DNA of 5,734 bases from Pseudomonadota bacterium (GTDB lineage: Bacteria > Pseudomonadota > Gammaproteobacteria > Burkholderiales > Thiobacillaceae), in assembly GCA_021821425.1 (NCBI GenBank), contig JAKACL010000192.1, forward strand, positions 1 to 5,734, given 5' to 3'. Within the stretch, counting starts at the first letter, position 1; every line of letters starts with the position of its first letter. This document shows positions 4,832 to 5,734 of this stretch, in pieces. Under the pieces are notes generated by a model. The model did not search any database. It had not been told where the DNA came from and saw only the letters and a list, made by a program, of their open reading frames with translations. The position numbers and the translations under genes are program-made.

Positions 4832-5734
4832 ATGATGCACACCTACACCTTCAGCTTCATGGCAATGGGCGGCACTTGCGAAATCCGCCTGGCAGCAAAG
4901 GATGAAGCCACCGCCGCCGCCATCGCGCAAAAAGCCATCGGCGAGGTGAACCGCATCGAGCGCAAGTATTCGCGCTACCGCGCCGACAGCATCATCAGCC
5001 AGATCAACGCCGCCGCCGGCAGCGGCCGCCACATCGAGTGCGATGACGAGACCGACTGGCTGCTGGATTACGCCGACAAGCTTTATCGCACCAGTCGGGG
5101 ATTGTTCGACATCACCTCGGGAATACTCAGGCAAGCCTGGAATTTCAAGGAGCCGCGCGTACCAGGCGACGATGAACTGGAAAAGCTGACCCGACTCATC
5201 GGCTGGCAGAAAGTGGAACGCGATAAAAATCGCATCCACCTGCCCGCGCCGAAAATGGAAATCGACTTCGGCGGCTTCGGCAAGGAATATGCGGCCGACC
5301 GGGCCGCTGCCGTGCTGAAGGCGAATGGCGTCAACCATGGCTATGCCAATCTCGGCGGCGACATCAGCGTCGTCGGTCCACGCGCAGACGGACAGCCCTG
5401 GCTGATCGGCATTCAGGATCCCCGGCACAGGGGCCAGATCGTGGCCACCATCCCTATGCGCTCGGGCGGACTCGCCACCAGCGGCGATTATGAGAAGTAT
5501 TTCATCCTGGATGGCCGTCACTACTGCCATATCCTGAATCCCGTTACCGGAAAACCCGTCAGTTTCTGGCGCTCTGTAACGGTCATGACGCCCATGGCCC
5601 TGGTGGCCGGCAGCTGCTCGACCATCGCCATGTTAAGCGAGTCCGACGCACTCCGCTTCCTGGAGAGCAGCGGCTTCCAATACCTTGCAATCGATCAGCG
5701 GGGAAATATCACCAAGCAGGATCGGGTTGGCAAT
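4832..5734 (+). CDS. apbE: ApbE-family FAD:protein FMN transferase (3' end beyond window)
   Basis: ApbE enzymes attach FMN from FAD to serine or threonine of target proteins. The 301 residues visible show the family blocks in order: MAMGGTCEIRL (10-20), YSRYRADSIISQIN (46-59), SRGLFDITSGIL (88-99), IDFGGFGKEYAADRAAAVL (144-162) with the NLGGDI loop, LATSGDYEKYF (214-224), and HILNPVTGKPV (233-243). Two things are odd. The protein starts directly with the fold and has no signal peptide or lipobox, unlike most exported ApbE proteins. The usual A-D-x-x-x-T metal site reads A-G-S-C-S-T (259-264), with glycine in place of aspartate. It begins 6 bases after the DUF3570 stop, with only a weak ribosome site; ATG 4835 is an equal alternative. 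No stop is reached by 5734, so only a short tail is missing. The family call is strong; activity is uncertain. Confidence 0.88.
   Translation, partial: MMHTYTFSFMAMGGTCEIRLAAKDEATAAAIAQKAIGEVNRIERKYSRYRADSIISQINAAAGSGRHIECDDETDWLLDYADKLYRTSRGLFDITSGILRQAWNFKEPRVPGDDELEKLTRLIGWQKVERDKNRIHLPAPKMEIDFGGFGKEYAADRAAAVLKANGVNHGYANLGGDISVVGPRADGQPWLIGIQDPRHRGQIVATIPMRSGGLATSGDYEKYFILDGRHYCHILNPVTGKPVSFWRSVTVMTPMALVAGSCSTIAMLSESDALRFLESSGFQYLAIDQRGNITKQDRVGN

Noticed and set aside
4517..5530. Long open frame (337 codons) on the minus strand
   Set aside because: It lies opposite the DUF3570 3' end and the ApbE gene, both of which have clear family motifs. Its product is low-complexity and valine/alanine-rich with no recognisable domain, typical of an antisense shadow in GC-rich DNA.

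Overview
The window looks like chromosomal DNA from a G+C-rich Gram-negative bacterium, most likely a betaproteobacterium. This rests on the class I fructose-1,6-bisphosphatase tail, the codon use, and the outer-membrane barrel and lipoprotein genes. The species cannot be named from the sequence.

Layout. (1) 1-484: the 3' half of fbp (fructose-1,6-bisphosphatase, + strand), followed at once by a strong bidirectional rho-independent terminator. (2) 533-2541: an accessory segment. It holds a decayed membrane-protein-like gene (- strand, about 562-1046), a terminator, and an intact - strand gene for an acidic secreted RTX calcium-binding repeat protein (1193-2182) with its upstream region. (3) 2542-2649: a second copy of the last 61 bases of fbp plus its terminator. 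The 108-bp direct repeat (106/108 identical) brackets the accessory segment exactly, so the segment appears to have been inserted at, or duplicated with, the end of fbp. (4) 2650-2898: a regulatory region with a good sigma-70 promoter and two related 19-bp palindromes 152 bp apart. (5) 2899-5734: a tightly packed + strand operon encoding a TlpA/ResA-type periplasmic thioredoxin, a tiny DUF4266 lipoprotein ending in GGGGCGCN, a DUF3570 outer-membrane beta-barrel, and an ApbE-type FAD:protein FMN transferase that runs off the window end.

The four-gene operon is the best candidate for a poorly described system. It combines an exported thiol-disulfide protein, a small lipoprotein with a paired-cysteine tail, an outer-membrane barrel and a flavin-attaching enzyme. 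Together these suggest an envelope redox or cofactor/metal-handling function. That reading is inference; no substrate is shown by the sequence. The ApbE copy has no signal peptide and appears to lack one canonical metal-ligand aspartate. The RTX protein has no catalytic domain and no type I secretion genes in the window.
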